64,000 nt of DNA from the NCBI RefSeq assembly GCF_020532625.1, contig NZ_JAJAUY010000011.1, positions 1 to 64,000 of the forward strand. The letters are read 5' to 3'. The position numbers and the translations under genes were made by a program. Positions 16,984-25,911 of this stretch are shown piece after piece (the first letter of the stretch is position 1; each line of letters starts with the position of its first letter). Source of the stretch: Streptomyces antimicrobicus (lineage in GTDB: Bacteria > Actinomycetota > Actinomycetes > Streptomycetales > Streptomycetaceae). A model generated the notes under the pieces. That model saw nothing but the letters and a program-made list of their open reading frames with translations. It was not told the origin of the DNA and made no database searches.

Positions 16984-17688
16984 TCATGCGCGCCAGTCGA
17001 GCGGGACCTGTCGTGACGTGTCCCACGGCCGCTCCCAGCCCGCGAAGTGCAGCAGCCGGTCGATCACCCCCGCCGTGAAACCCCACACCAGGGCCGACGC
17101 GACCAGGAAGGCCGGCCCCCGGTGCCCGCTGGGGTGCACCGCCATGGCGCGGGCCTGCGGATCCGTGAGATCCGCCACGGGGACCGTGAAGACCCGGGCC
17201 GTCTCGGCGGGGTCCACGACCCCGACCGGGCTGGGCTCGCGCCACCAGCCGAGGACCGGGGTCACCACGAACTCGCTGACCGGGATGTAGAGCCGGGGCA
17301 GCACCCCGAAGATCTGCACCCCGGCCGGGTCCAGACCGGTCTCCTCCTGGGCCTCGCGCAGCGCGGCCCGCAGCGGGCCGGTGGTCTCCGGGTCGCCGTC
17401 CTCCGGGTCCAGGGCGCCCCCGGGGAACGACGGCTGGCCGGGGTGGGAGCGCAGCGAACCGGCCCGCTCCATCATCAGCAGCTCCGGGCCGCGCTCCCCC
17501 TCGCCGAACAGGATCAGCACGGCCGACTGCCGCCCGCTGCCGTCGGCGGGCGGCAGGAACCGGCTCAGCTGGGTCGGCCGGACGGTACGGACGGCCTCGA
17601 CGACGGGGTCCAGCCACGCGGGCAGGCCGTGCGTGGTGACGGCCAGCCCGTCACCGGTGGTGCTCTCGTCCCGCGTTCCGCGCGTCAT
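16984..17688 (-). CDS. Nudix CoA diphosphatase
   Basis: This 234-residue protein has the extended CoA-specific signature before the Nudix box (ERAGSLRSHPGQPSFPGG), which marks NudL-type CoA pyrophosphatases, and the Nudix core REAQEETG. It would cut CoA to phosphopantetheine and 3',5'-ADP. It lies downstream of nth and immediately upstream of marP on the same strand. Confidence 0.88.
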   Translation of the reverse strand: MTRGTRDESTTGDGLAVTTHGLPAWLDPVVEAVRTVRPTQLSRFLPPADGSGRQSAVLILFGEGERGPELLMMERAGSLRSHPGQPSFPGGALDPEDGDPETTGPLRAALREAQEETGLDPAGVQIFGVLPRLYIPVSEFVVTPVLGWWREPSPVGVVDPAETARVFTVPVADLTDPQARAMAVHPSGHRGPAFLVASALVWGFTAGVIDRLLHFAGWERPWDTSRQVPLDWRA

Positions 17689-17758
17689 GGGCGCCCTGCC
17701 TCCGTGTCGTCCGTACCGGCCCCAACGCGTGCCGGGTAGTGGTTCGTTCCTGCGGCCC

Positions 17759-18694
17759 TCAGGCGTTCGTGGAGCCGTTCGCGCCCAGCGGGGGTGCCGG
17801 GCGGCCCGGATAGTCCGGCGGCGGGTTCAGGCGCTGGCCCGGATACCCGCCCATCTCGTACTTGAGCAGCTTGCGGGCCTTGTCCGGGTCCGTCTCGCCC
17901 TCCCCGTACGCTGGGCAGAGCGGGGCGATGGGGCAGGCGCCGCAGGCCGGCTTCTGGGCGTGGCAGATCCGGCGGCCGTGGAAGATGACCCGGTGGGAGA
18001 GCATGGTCCACTCGCTCTTGGGGAAGATCGCGCTGATCTCCGCCTCGACCTTCACCGGATCGGTCTCCTCCGTCCACTTCCAGCGGCGCACCAGGCGGCC
18101 GAAGTGGGTGTCGACCGTGATGCCGGGGACGCCGAAGGCGTTGCCGAGGACCACGTGGGCGGTCTTGCGGCCGACCCCGGGCAGCGTGACGAGGTCCTCC
18201 AGCCGCCCCGGGACCTCGCCCCCGAAGTCGTCCCGCAGGGCCGCGGACAGGCCCAGCAGGGACTTGGCCTTCATCCGGAAGAACCCCGTCGGCCGGATGA
18301 TCTCCTCCAGTTCCTCCGGCGCCGCCTCGGCCATGTCCTCGGGCGTGGGGTACTTGGCGAACAGCGCCGGGGTGGTCTGGTTCACCCGCAGGTCGGTGGT
18401 CTGGGCCGACAGCACCGTCGCGACCAGCAGCTCGAAGGGGTTGCGGAAGTCCAGCTCGGGGTGGGCGTACGGATACACCTCGGCGAGCTCGCGGTTGATG
18501 CGCCGGGCCCGGCGGACCATGGCCAGGCGGGACTCCGGTCGGGCGGCCGCTTTCTTGGCCGAAGCTTTGCTCTTGGGTCGGGCCGTGGACGGCGCGGGGG
18601 CCCGTGTGGCACCCTGTTCGCCCACAGCTGAATTCCGGGCCCCGGTCACTCCCGTGGACCCCTTGGCCTGTGCTCTCACCGGCTTATTGGACAC
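17759..18694 (-). CDS. nth: Endonuclease III
   Basis: This 311-residue DNA glycosylase/AP lyase repairs oxidised pyrimidines. The helix-hairpin-helix LPGVGRKTA carries the catalytic Lys and the following VDTHF the catalytic Asp. The [4Fe-4S] ligands are [18 protein letters not shown] Lys/Ala-rich N-terminal extension of about 55 residues (with AKGSTGVTG and [10 protein letters not shown]) is longer than in E. coli Nth. The start is GTG 18694. It is divergent from crp across a 162-base gap. Confidence 0.93.
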   Translation of the reverse strand: MSNKPVRAQAKGSTGVTGARNSAVGEQGATRAPAPSTARPKSKASAKKAAARPESRLAMVRRARRINRELAEVYPYAHPELDFRNPFELLVATVLSAQTTDLRVNQTTPALFAKYPTPEDMAEAAPEELEEIIRPTGFFRMKAKSLLGLSAALRDDFGGEVPGRLEDLVTLPGVGRKTAHVVLGNAFGVPGITVDTHFGRLVRRWKWTEETDPVKVEAEISAIFPKSEWTMLSHRVIFHGRRICHAQKPACGACPIAPLCPAYGEGETDPDKARKLLKYEMGGYPGQRLNPPPDYPGRPAPPLGANGSTNA

Positions 18695-18775
18695 CCGGCC
18701 AGCCTACGGCGGGTGGCTGACACCCGCCCGGACCTCCGGTAACACCACCCAGCACACCCGTACGTCCGGCATCCT

Positions 18776-18791
18776 TGTGACTGATCGCACT
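18776..18791. promoter_or_regulatory. Candidate Crp-binding site upstream of crp
   Basis: TGTGA-CTGATC-GCACT matches the Crp palindrome TGTGA-N6-TCACA at 8 of 10 arm positions. It lies 66 bases before the crp start and about 80 bases before the divergent nth start, so it could allow autoregulation of crp and control of nth. Confidence 0.45.
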
Positions 18792-18856
18792 GTTTGATGC
18801 GTCCGGCAAAATGGGGAGCACGGTCCCCTGAACCGGTCGACATAGGAGAGAGACTC

Positions 18857-19531
18857 GTGGACGACGTTCTGCGGCGCGCCCCGCTCTTCGCGGCGCTCGA
18901 TGACGAGCAGGCCGCGGAGCTCCGCGCCTCGATGAGCGAGGTCACCCTCGCACGCGGCGACGCCCTGTTCCACGAGGGCGACCCCGGCGACCGGCTGTAC
19001 GTGGTCACCGAGGGCAAGGTGAAGCTGCACCGGACCTCTCCGGACGGCCGCGAGAACATGCTGGCCGTTCTCGGCCCCGGCGAGCTGATCGGTGAGCTGT
19101 CGCTCTTCGACCCCGGCCCGCGCACCGCCACCGCCACCGCCCTGACCGAGGTCAAGCTCCTCGGCCTCGGCCACGGCGACCTCCAGCCGTGGCTGAACGC
19201 CCGGCCCGAGGTGGCCAGCGCCCTCCTGCGCGCCGTGGCGCGCCGCCTGCGCAAGACCAACGACCAGATGTCCGACCTGGTCTTCTCCGACGTGCCGGGC
19301 CGTGTCGCCCGCGCCCTCCTGGACCTGTCGCGCCGCTTCGGCGTCCAGTCCGAGGAAGGCATCCACGTCGTGCACGACCTCACCCAGGAAGAGCTGGCGC
19401 AGCTCGTCGGCGCCTCCCGCGAGACCGTGAACAAGGCCCTGGCCGACTTCGCGGGCCGCGGCTGGCTGCGGCTGGAGGCGCGTGCCGTGATCCTGCTCGA
19501 CGTGGAGCGGCTGGCCAAGCGCAGCCGCTGA
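18857..19531 (+). CDS. crp: Crp/Fnr-family regulator Crp
   Basis: This 224-residue regulator is the expected length for Streptomyces Crp. It has an N-terminal cyclic-nucleotide-binding beta-roll (GDPGDRLYVVTEGKVKL, GELIGELSLFD) and a C-terminal winged helix-turn-helix with recognition helix SRETVNKALADF. The GTG start at 18857 has AGGAGAG six bases upstream. In S. coelicolor Crp governs germination and antibiotic precursor supply. A hairpin ends the transcript. Confidence 0.95.
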   Translation: MDDVLRRAPLFAALDDEQAAELRASMSEVTLARGDALFHEGDPGDRLYVVTEGKVKLHRTSPDGRENMLAVLGPGELIGELSLFDPGPRTATATALTEVKLLGLGHGDLQPWLNARPEVASALLRAVARRLRKTNDQMSDLVFSDVPGRVARALLDLSRRFGVQSEEGIHVVHDLTQEELAQLVGASRETVNKALADFAGRGWLRLEARAVILLDVERLAKRSR

Positions 19532-19560
19532 GCGGCCGGCGCCGCTGCCGTCGTGTCGTA

Positions 19561-19586
19561 GGGCCCCACCCCGCCGGGTGGGGCCC
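19561..19586 (+). terminator. Terminator hairpin after crp
   Basis: GGGCCCCACCC (19561-19571) and GGGTGGGGCCC (19576-19586) form a perfect 11-bp stem with a CGCC loop, 30 bases after the crp stop. Confidence 0.85.
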
Positions 19587-19669
19587 CGCGTGCGTTTCCG
19601 GCCGCGTACGGGCCGTGTACGCCTGCCCCGGGCCTCCCGTCGGGCGCACAGTGGGCGCATGGTGGTCGC

Positions 19670-20620
19670 ATGGTGAACGAGGCGGGGCGCGGGGTGGACG
19701 CGCGCGGCTGGATCGAGCGGGAGGGCTCCCTCGGGCGGGTGCAGCCCGCGTACGCGGAGCTGGTCGCCACCGCCCGGGCCCGGACCGCCGAGGCGTACGG
19801 GCGCCGGCTGCACAGCGCCTACCTCTACGGCTCGGTGCCCCGGGGCACCGCCCGGCCCGGCCGCTCCGACCTGGACGTGCTGCTGGCGCTGCACGCGCCG
19901 CCCACCGAGGAGGACCGGCAGACCGCAGAGGCGCTGGCGCGGGGGCTGGACGAGGACTTCGCCGTGGTCGACGGGGTCGGCCTGCTGCTGTACGGGAAGG
20001 ACCGCCTGCTGAGCGAGCAGGAACGTTACGACCTGGGGTGGTTCGTGGCGTGCCTGTGCACTCCGCTGCTCGGGGCCGATCTCGCGGAGCACCTGCCGCG
20101 CTACCGGCCGGACAGCGTCCTGGCCCGGGAGACCAACGGCGACCTGGCCGAGGTACTGCCCCGCTGGCGGGAGCGGACGGCCGCGGTCGCGGGCGGGGCC
20201 AGGGGTGGAGCCGGGGCCGGGGGTGTGGCCGGCGGCGGGGCCGGGGGCGGAGCGGATGTGGGCGGGGCCGGAGCGGACGTGGTGCCGGATCCGGGTGCCG
20301 TACGGCGGCTGCGGCGGGCCTGGGCGCGGAAGCTGGTGCGGACGGCGTTCACGCTGGTCATGCCGCGGTGGGGCGGCTGGACCAGCGATCTGGAGCGGTC
20401 GGCGGAGATCTTCGGGCGGTACTACCCGGAGCGGAGCGCGCAGGTCCGGGGCGCGGCCGCCGACGCGCAGGCGCCGGGCTCCGACCCGGCGGTCCTGCGG
20501 GTCTACGCCGAGGACCTCGGGCCCTGGCTGGAGGCGGAGTACACCCGCGTCCACGGCCGCAAGGGCGCGTCCGCGGGCGGGGGCGAGGGCGAGGGCGAGG
20601 GCCTGATCGTCTCGGCGTAG
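19670..20620 (+). CDS. Nucleotidyltransferase-domain protein
   Basis: This 316-residue protein has a pol-beta-type nucleotidyltransferase core YLYGSVPRGTARPGRSDLDV (GS...DxD) near residues 50-70 and a helical C-terminal half. A roughly 35-residue Gly/Ala/Val insert (GGARGGAGAGGVAGGG) breaks the C-terminal domain. The tail GGGEGEGEGL is also low complexity. The substrate is unknown: aminoglycoside-type or MNT-like transfer is possible. ATG 19670 is used; GTG 19673 is an alternative. Confidence 0.78.
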   Translation: MVNEAGRGVDARGWIEREGSLGRVQPAYAELVATARARTAEAYGRRLHSAYLYGSVPRGTARPGRSDLDVLLALHAPPTEEDRQTAEALARGLDEDFAVVDGVGLLLYGKDRLLSEQERYDLGWFVACLCTPLLGADLAEHLPRYRPDSVLARETNGDLAEVLPRWRERTAAVAGGARGGAGAGGVAGGGAGGGADVGGAGADVVPDPGAVRRLRRAWARKLVRTAFTLVMPRWGGWTSDLERSAEIFGRYYPERSAQVRGAAADAQAPGSDPAVLRVYAEDLGPWLEAEYTRVHGRKGASAGGGEGEGEGLIVSA

Positions 20621-20645
20621 GCCGGCCGCCGGCCCCTCGCGGTGG

Positions 20646-21494
20646 TCAGAAGGGTTCGGCGCCCGGGATCAGGCCGTGTTCGCGGAGGTACTCCAGTTGG
20701 GCCCGGACCGACCACTCGGCCGCCGGCCACAGGGAGCGGTCCACGTCCGCGTAGACGTGGGCCACCACGGCCTCGGGGGTGGTGAAACCGTTCTCCACAG
20801 CCGTTTCGACCTGGGCCAGACGCGTGGCACGGTGGGCCAGGTAGTACTCCACCGCGCCCTGCGCGTCGTCCAGGACCGGGCCGTGGCCCGGCAGGACCGT
20901 GTGCACGCCGTCGTCCACGGTCAGCGACCGCAGGCGGCGCAGCGAGTCCAGGTAGTCCCCCAGCCGGCCGTCGGGGTGGGCGACCACGGTGGTGCCCCGG
21001 CCCAGGATCGTGTCGCCGGTCAGGACCGCCCGGTCGGCCGGCAGGTGGAAGCAGAGCGAGTCGGCCGTGTGGCCCGGGGTGGGCACCACCCGGAGCTCCA
21101 GACCGCCCACCCGGACGGTCCGGCCCGGGGCCAGGCCCTCGTCCCCGAGGCGCAGCGCCGGGTCCAGGGCACGCACCTTGGTACCCGTGAGCTCGGCGAA
21201 CCGGCCCGCGCCCGCGGCGTGGTCGGGGTGCCCGTGCGTGAGCAGGGTCAGCGCGACCCGCTTGCCGGCCTGCTCGGCGGCCGCGATCACGGCGCGCAGG
21301 TGGGACTCGTCCAGCGGGCCGGGGTCGATGACGACGGCCAGCTCGGAGTCCGGTTCGGAGACCAGCCAGGTGTTGGTGCCGTCCAGGGTCATCGCGGACG
21401 GGTTGGGGGCCAGCACGTTCACCGCCCGGGCGGTGGCCTGCCCGGAGGTGACCACGCCGCGGGGCTGGCCGGGCAGGAGGGACGCGTCGGTCAT
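20646..21494 (-). CDS. MBL-fold metallo-hydrolase
   Basis: This 282-residue metallo-beta-lactamase-fold enzyme has the dinuclear zinc motif LTHGHPDHAAG and further ligands in PTPGHTADS and LTGDTIL. The late PGHGPV and a C-terminal winged-helix-like tail are LACTB2-like, a group that includes endoribonucleases and thioester hydrolases. The start ATG overlaps the stop of the upstream Nudix gene (ATGA at 21491-21494). Confidence 0.87.
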   Translation of the reverse strand: MTDASLLPGQPRGVVTSGQATARAVNVLAPNPSAMTLDGTNTWLVSEPDSELAVVIDPGPLDESHLRAVIAAAEQAGKRVALTLLTHGHPDHAAGAGRFAELTGTKVRALDPALRLGDEGLAPGRTVRVGGLELRVVPTPGHTADSLCFHLPADRAVLTGDTILGRGTTVVAHPDGRLGDYLDSLRRLRSLTVDDGVHTVLPGHGPVLDDAQGAVEYYLAHRATRLAQVETAVENGFTTPEAVVAHVYADVDRSLWPAAEWSVRAQLEYLREHGLIPGAEPF

Positions 21495-22408
21495 GCCGCA
21501 CCTCCCGGCCGTACCCGCTTGGTGAACTCGTCGTGGCCCGGCCAGCTCAGCACCAGCTCGCCGTCCTCCAGCGCGGCCCGGGCCAGGACCGGGGTGAGGT
21601 CCTGCGCGCCGGCCGCCGCCAGGGCGTCGGCGGCGGTGCCGTACGGCTGGAGGGAGCGCAGGGTGGAGATCGTGGGCGGCATCATCAGCAGCTCGCCCCG
21701 GTCGTAGCCGTCGGCGGCGTCCGCGGGGCGGATCCAGACGGTCCGGTCGGCCTCGGTGGAGGCGTTGCGGGTGCGCTGGCCCTCGGGCAGGGCGGCGACG
21801 AAGAACCAGGTGTCGTAGCGGCGCGGCTCGAACTCGGGCGTGATCCAGCGCGCCCAGGCGCCCAGCAGGTCGGAGCGGAGCAGCAGCCCGCGCCGCTCCA
21901 GGAACTGCGCGAAGGACAGCTCGCGGGCCACCAGCGCCTGCCGGTCGGCCTCCCAGTCGTCGCCGGTGAGGTCCGAGACCAGGCTGCCGTCGGCGGAGCC
22001 GGCGAGCAGCACCCCGGCCTCCTCGTACGTCTCGCGCACGGCGCCGCACACGATGGCCTGGGCGCTGGCGGTGTCCGTACCGAGCCGGTCCGCCCACTCC
22101 TCCAGGGTGGGGCCGGCCCAGCCGATGCGGTGGTCCTCGTCGCGCGGGTCGACCCCGCCGCCCGGATAGGCGTACGCGCCGCCCGCGAAAGCCATGGAGG
22201 AGCGGCGGCGCAGCATGTGGACGGCCGGTCCGCCGGGGCCGTCGCGCAGCAGCATGACCGTGGCGGCGCGCCGGGGCTCGACCGGGGTGAGGGAGCCGTC
22301 CGCGAGCGCGCGGATCCGGTCCGGCCACTCCGGCGGGTACCACTGACCACCGGCCGTGTGCCGAGCCGGAGCCTGCCCTGGGGACTGCGTCTGCCCGTTC
22401 GCTGCCAT
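21491..22408 (-). CDS. Nudix hydrolase
   Basis: This 305-residue Nudix protein has YPGGGVD and the Nudix core CGAVRETYEEAGV, but about 35 residues separate the GG element from the RE element, more than in the standard box. This spacing resembles the NUDT19/RppH-unlike actinobacterial group. The substrate is unknown. It is coupled by a 4-base overlap to the MBL gene, which suggests a joint role in clearing an activated metabolite (inference). Confidence 0.82.
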   Translation of the reverse strand: MAANGQTQSPGQAPARHTAGGQWYPPEWPDRIRALADGSLTPVEPRRAATVMLLRDGPGGPAVHMLRRRSSMAFAGGAYAYPGGGVDPRDEDHRIGWAGPTLEEWADRLGTDTASAQAIVCGAVRETYEEAGVLLAGSADGSLVSDLTGDDWEADRQALVARELSFAQFLERRGLLLRSDLLGAWARWITPEFEPRRYDTWFFVAALPEGQRTRNASTEADRTVWIRPADAADGYDRGELLMMPPTISTLRSLQPYGTAADALAAAGAQDLTPVLARAALEDGELVLSWPGHDEFTKRVRPGGAA

Positions 22409-22476
22409 GGGCGGATGCTACGACCATCCGACTCGATGTTCGAGAGGCGCTGGCCAGGGGCGGTGGGCACGTCCCC

Positions 22477-22540
22477 CGAGGGGCCGTTCCCGGAGGGGCC
22501 GTTCCCCGGGGAGCCCGTTCCCGGAGGGGCCGTCCTCGGG
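22477..22540. repeat. Imperfect 15-16 bp tandem repeat
   Basis: Four degenerate copies of GGGGCCGTTCCCGGA lie in the 224-base gap between the RidA and Nudix genes. No gene is seen in this gap. Confidence 0.75.
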
Positions 22541-22632
22541 CGAGCCGCGTTCCCCGCCCGCCCCGAGGAGCGGACGGGCGCGGGATCCGCGCGGGGCGCG
22601 TCCGGGACGTGCCCGGACCGCGCCCGGATGCG

Positions 22633-23103
22633 TCAGGCCGAGGTGAGCTCGACCTGGATCTCGACCTCCACCGGCGCGTCCAGCGGCAGGACGGCGACGC
22701 CGACCGCGCTGCGGGCGTGCACGCCCTTGTCGCCGAGGACGGCGCCGAGCAGCTCGCTGGCGCCGTTGAGGACGGCCGGCTGGGCGGTGAAGTCGGGGGC
22801 CGAGGCGATGAAGCCCACCACCTTCACCACGCGGGCGATCCGGTCCAGGTCACCGACCACGGACTTCACGGCGGCCAGGGCGTTCAGCGCGCAGGTCGCC
22901 GCCAGCTCCTTGGCCTGCTCCGGGGTCACCTCCGCGCCGACCTTGCCGGTCAGCGGCAGCTTGCCCTGCACCATCGGCAGCTGGCCGGCGGTGAAGACGT
23001 ACGAACCCGAGCGCACGGCCGGCTGGTACGCGGCCAGCGGCGGGACGACCTCGGGCAGGGTCAGGCCCAGCTCGGCGAGCTTGGCCTCGACGGCGCCGCT
23101 CAT
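22633..23103 (-). CDS. RidA-family (YjgF) protein
   Basis: This 156-residue member of the RidA/YER057c/UK114 superfamily has the C-terminal signature VHARSAVGVAVLPLDAPVEVEIQ. Archetypal RidA deaminates reactive enamine/imine intermediates, but the Arg of the deaminase subgroup (normally CxRxxxxV) is represented by ARSAVGV, so the exact subgroup is open. Its ATG overlaps the stop of the upstream DUF4177 gene (ATGA at 23100-23103). Confidence 0.88.
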   Translation of the reverse strand: MSGAVEAKLAELGLTLPEVVPPLAAYQPAVRSGSYVFTAGQLPMVQGKLPLTGKVGAEVTPEQAKELAATCALNALAAVKSVVGDLDRIARVVKVVGFIASAPDFTAQPAVLNGASELLGAVLGDKGVHARSAVGVAVLPLDAPVEVEIQVELTSA

Positions 23104-23261
23104 GCCTTCTCCCGCTTGAGGTAGGCCACCAGCTGCTCGGGGTTGTTCGGGCCGGGCACGACCTGGACGAGCTCCCAGCCGTCCTCGCCCCAGGTGTCCA
23201 GGATCTGCTTGGTGGCGTGGACCAGCAGCGGGACCGTCGCGTATTCGAACTTCTTGGTCAT
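23100..23261 (-). CDS. DUF4177 small protein
   Basis: This 53-residue protein (MTKKFEYATVPLL... DTWGEDGWELVQVVPG) matches the DUF4177 pattern of a short beta-hairpin/helix protein with GWELV. Function is unknown. The ATG at 23261 is chosen because family similarity begins there. It is coupled to ridA and divergent from the ArsA pair. Confidence 0.85.
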   Translation of the reverse strand: MTKKFEYATVPLLVHATKQILDTWGEDGWELVQVVPGPNNPEQLVAYLKREKA

Positions 23262-23341
23262 GGGAGCGAGCGTAGTGCCTGACGCCACGCGCCCATGCCC
23301 GCCCCGGACGCCCGGCCGTGCGGACCCAGTGGTTACGCTCG

Positions 23342-24325
23342 ATGGCTGTGAGCAGGCTCCAGGTGGTCAGCGGCAAGGGCGGAACCGGGAAGACCACGGT
23401 CGCCGCGGCACTCGCGCTCGCCCTCGCACGCGAGGGCAGGCGGACTCTACTGGTGGAGGTCGAGGGCAGGCAGGGCATCGCACAGCTCTTCGGTACGGAG
23501 GCGCTCCCCTACGAGGAGCGCAAGATCGCCGTCGCACCGGGCGGCGGGGAGGTCCACGCGCTCGCGATCGACGCGGAACGGGCGCTGCTGGACTACCTCC
23601 AGATGTTCTACAAGCTCGGTTCGGCCGGCCGGGCGCTCAAGAAGCTGGGCGCGATCGACTTCGCGACCACCATCGCGCCCGGTCTGCGGGACGTGCTGCT
23701 GACCGGCAAGGCGTGCGAGGCGGTGCGGCGCAAGGACAAGGCCGGGCGGTTCGTCTACGACCACGTGGTGATGGACGCGCCGCCGACCGGGCGGATCACC
23801 CGGTTCCTGAACGTCAACGACGAGGTGGCGGGGCTGGCCCGGTTCGGGCCGATCCACAACCAGGCACAGGCGGTCATGAGCGTGCTGAAGTCGCCGCAGA
23901 CCGCGGTCCACCTGGTGACGCTCCTGGAGGAGATGCCCGTCCAGGAGACCGCGGACGGCATCGCGGAACTGCGCGAGGCCGGGCTCCCGGTGGGCCGGGT
24001 GGTGGTGAACAAGGTCCGCCCGCACCACCTCGACGAGGAGACGCTGCGGGCCGCGGCCGGCGAGCGGCGCGGCGAGGTGGCCCAGGCCCTGGCTCGGGCG
24101 GGGCTCGGCGGCGCGCGCCGCGGGGGCTTGGCCGAACGGCTGGTCGACCCGCTGCTGGAGCAGGCCGCCGAGCACGCCGGGCGGGTGGAGCTGGAGCGCG
24201 AGCAGCGCGCCGTCCTGGCGGGCCTGGGCCTGCCGACGTACGAACTGCCCCTGCTGGGGGCGGGCATGGACCTGGCGGGGCTGTACGAACTGGCCACGGA
24301 GCTGCGGAAGCAGGGCGACGAGTGA
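23342..24325 (+). CDS. ArsA/Get3-family ATPase, first of a pair
   Basis: This 327-residue P-loop ATPase has the deviant Walker A VSGKGGTGKTTVAAALA and the switch region VVMDAPPTGRITRFLN, typical of ArsA/Get3 anion-pump-type ATPases. No Cys triplet for arsenite and no ars genes are near, so arsenite export is unlikely. The start may be ATG 23342 or GTG 23348. Its stop TGA shares its A with the ATG of the second ATPase (TGATG at 24323-24327). The pair next to wblA is conserved in Streptomyces. Confidence 0.88.
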   Translation: MAVSRLQVVSGKGGTGKTTVAAALALALAREGRRTLLVEVEGRQGIAQLFGTEALPYEERKIAVAPGGGEVHALAIDAERALLDYLQMFYKLGSAGRALKKLGAIDFATTIAPGLRDVLLTGKACEAVRRKDKAGRFVYDHVVMDAPPTGRITRFLNVNDEVAGLARFGPIHNQAQAVMSVLKSPQTAVHLVTLLEEMPVQETADGIAELREAGLPVGRVVVNKVRPHHLDEETLRAAAGERRGEVAQALARAGLGGARRGGLAERLVDPLLEQAAEHAGRVELEREQRAVLAGLGLPTYELPLLGAGMDLAGLYELATELRKQGDE

Positions 24326-25845
24326 TGACCGCGGGGACGACGAGCACGAAGACGGGCACGGGGACGGGCGCGGCGACGGGCGCGGGCGCGGCGGCGGGCG
24401 CGGCGGCGAGTACGCGGACCGGCACGGGCGAGCCCGGTGGCCGGACGGCCGTCGGGACCGCGCCGCGGCTGGCGGTGGACGCGCTGCTGGACGATCCGGG
24501 GACCCGGATCATCGTCTGCTGCGGCGCCGGCGGGGTCGGCAAGACCACGACGGCCGCGGCGCTCGGGGTGCGGGCCGCCGAACGGGGGCGGAAGGTGGTC
24601 GTGCTGACGATCGACCCGGCCCGGCGGCTGGCGCAGTCGATGGGCATCGACTCGCTCGACAACACGCCGCGGCGGGTGACGGGCATCGAGGGCGGCGGCG
24701 CGGACGCCGGCACCGACGCGGACGGCGCCGAGGCGGGCGGCACGGGCACGGGCGCCACGGGTGGGGGCGGCGGCGAGTTGCACGCCATGATGCTCGACAT
24801 GAAGCGGACCTTCGACGAGATCGTCGAGGCGCACGCGGACGCCGAGCGGGCCCGGGCCATCCTCGCGAACCCCTTCTACCAGTCCCTGTCGGCCGGTTTC
24901 GCGGGCACGCAGGAGTACATGGCGATGGAGAAGCTCGGGCAGCTGCGGGCCCGTGACGACTGGGACCTGATCGTCGTGGACACCCCGCCCAGCCGCTCCG
25001 CGCTGGACTTCCTGGACGCGCCCAAGCGCCTGGGGTCGTTCCTGGACGGCACGTTCATCCGGGTGCTGATGGCGCCGGCGAAGGTGGGCGGCCGGGCCGG
25101 GATGAAGTTCCTCAACGTCGGCATGTCGATGATGACCGGCACGCTCAGCAAGCTGATGGGGGCCTCGCTGCTGAAGGACGTGCAGACGTTCGTGGCGGCG
25201 ATGGACACGATGTTCGGCGGCTTCCGCACCCGCGCCGACGCGACGTACCGGCTGCTCCAGGCGCCGGGGACGGCCTTCCTCGTGGTCGCGGCGCCCGAGC
25301 CGGACGCGCTGCGCGAGGCGGCGTACTTCGTGGAGCGGCTGGCCGCGGACCGGATGCCGCTGGCGGGGCTGGTGCTGAACCGGGTGCACGGCAGCGGTGC
25401 CGACCAGCTCTCGGCGGAGCGGGCACTGGCCGCCGCAGAGAATCTTGAAGAGGGCGGCATTGTGGATCAGGGGCCCGGGAAACATGGACTTCGTGACCCC
25501 GACGCGGGCCCTCCCCCGCACGCGGACGAGGTCACGGCCGAGGGAACCACGGGGGCACGGACCACGGCCCACGAGACCACGGCCGACGCGACCACGGCGG
25601 CACGGACCACCGAGACCACGGCCGACGACATGACGGCCGACGGGATCACGGCCGACGAGATCACCGCAGGACTGCTCCGCCTGCACGCCGAGCGCATGCA
25701 GGTCATCGCGCGTGAGCAGCGCACGCGCGACCGCTTCACGTCACTGCATCCTGACGTGCCGGTGACGGAAGTGGCGGCCCTGCCCGGCGATGTGCACGAC
25801 CTCGCCGGGCTGCGGGCCATCGGGGTACGCCTCGCCACGGGGTGA
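24325..25845 (+). CDS. ArsA/Get3-family ATPase, second of a pair
   Basis: This 506-residue partner of the preceding ATPase has Walker A CCGAGGVGKTTTAAALG and switch motif VVDTPPSRSALDFLDAP. It is longer than the family norm because of three low-complexity inserts: a Thr/Gly/Ala N-terminal leader of about 45 residues, a Gly/Ala/Asp loop after VTGIEG, and a Thr/Ala-rich stretch (TAEGTTGARTTAHETTADAT) near residues 400-445. Two coupled ArsA-like subunits suggest an obligate heterodimer. The client is unknown. Confidence 0.87.
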   Translation: MTAGTTSTKTGTGTGAATGAGAAAGAAASTRTGTGEPGGRTAVGTAPRLAVDALLDDPGTRIIVCCGAGGVGKTTTAAALGVRAAERGRKVVVLTIDPARRLAQSMGIDSLDNTPRRVTGIEGGGADAGTDADGAEAGGTGTGATGGGGGELHAMMLDMKRTFDEIVEAHADAERARAILANPFYQSLSAGFAGTQEYMAMEKLGQLRARDDWDLIVVDTPPSRSALDFLDAPKRLGSFLDGTFIRVLMAPAKVGGRAGMKFLNVGMSMMTGTLSKLMGASLLKDVQTFVAAMDTMFGGFRTRADATYRLLQAPGTAFLVVAAPEPDALREAAYFVERLAADRMPLAGLVLNRVHGSGADQLSAERALAAAENLEEGGIVDQGPGKHGLRDPDAGPPPHADEVTAEGTTGARTTAHETTADATTAARTTETTADDMTADGITADEITAGLLRLHAERMQVIAREQRTRDRFTSLHPDVPVTEVAALPGDVHDLAGLRAIGVRLATG

Positions 25846-25862
25846 ACCACGCGTTCCGCGTT

Positions 25863-25890
25863 CCGCGTCGTGCTGGCGCGCGGGACGCGG
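25863..25890. terminator. Short hairpin between convergent ArsA pair and wblA
   Basis: CCGCGTC (25863-25869) and GACGCGG (25884-25890) form a stem in the 66-base convergent gap. It probably acts on both strands. Confidence 0.45.
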
Positions 25891-25911
25891 CGTGGTCACC
25901 GTTCCGGCCGC

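Noticed and set aside
23342..25845. Arsenite efflux ATPases
   Set aside because: No arsB, arsC or arsR nearby and no Cys metal site in either ATPase; family fold only.
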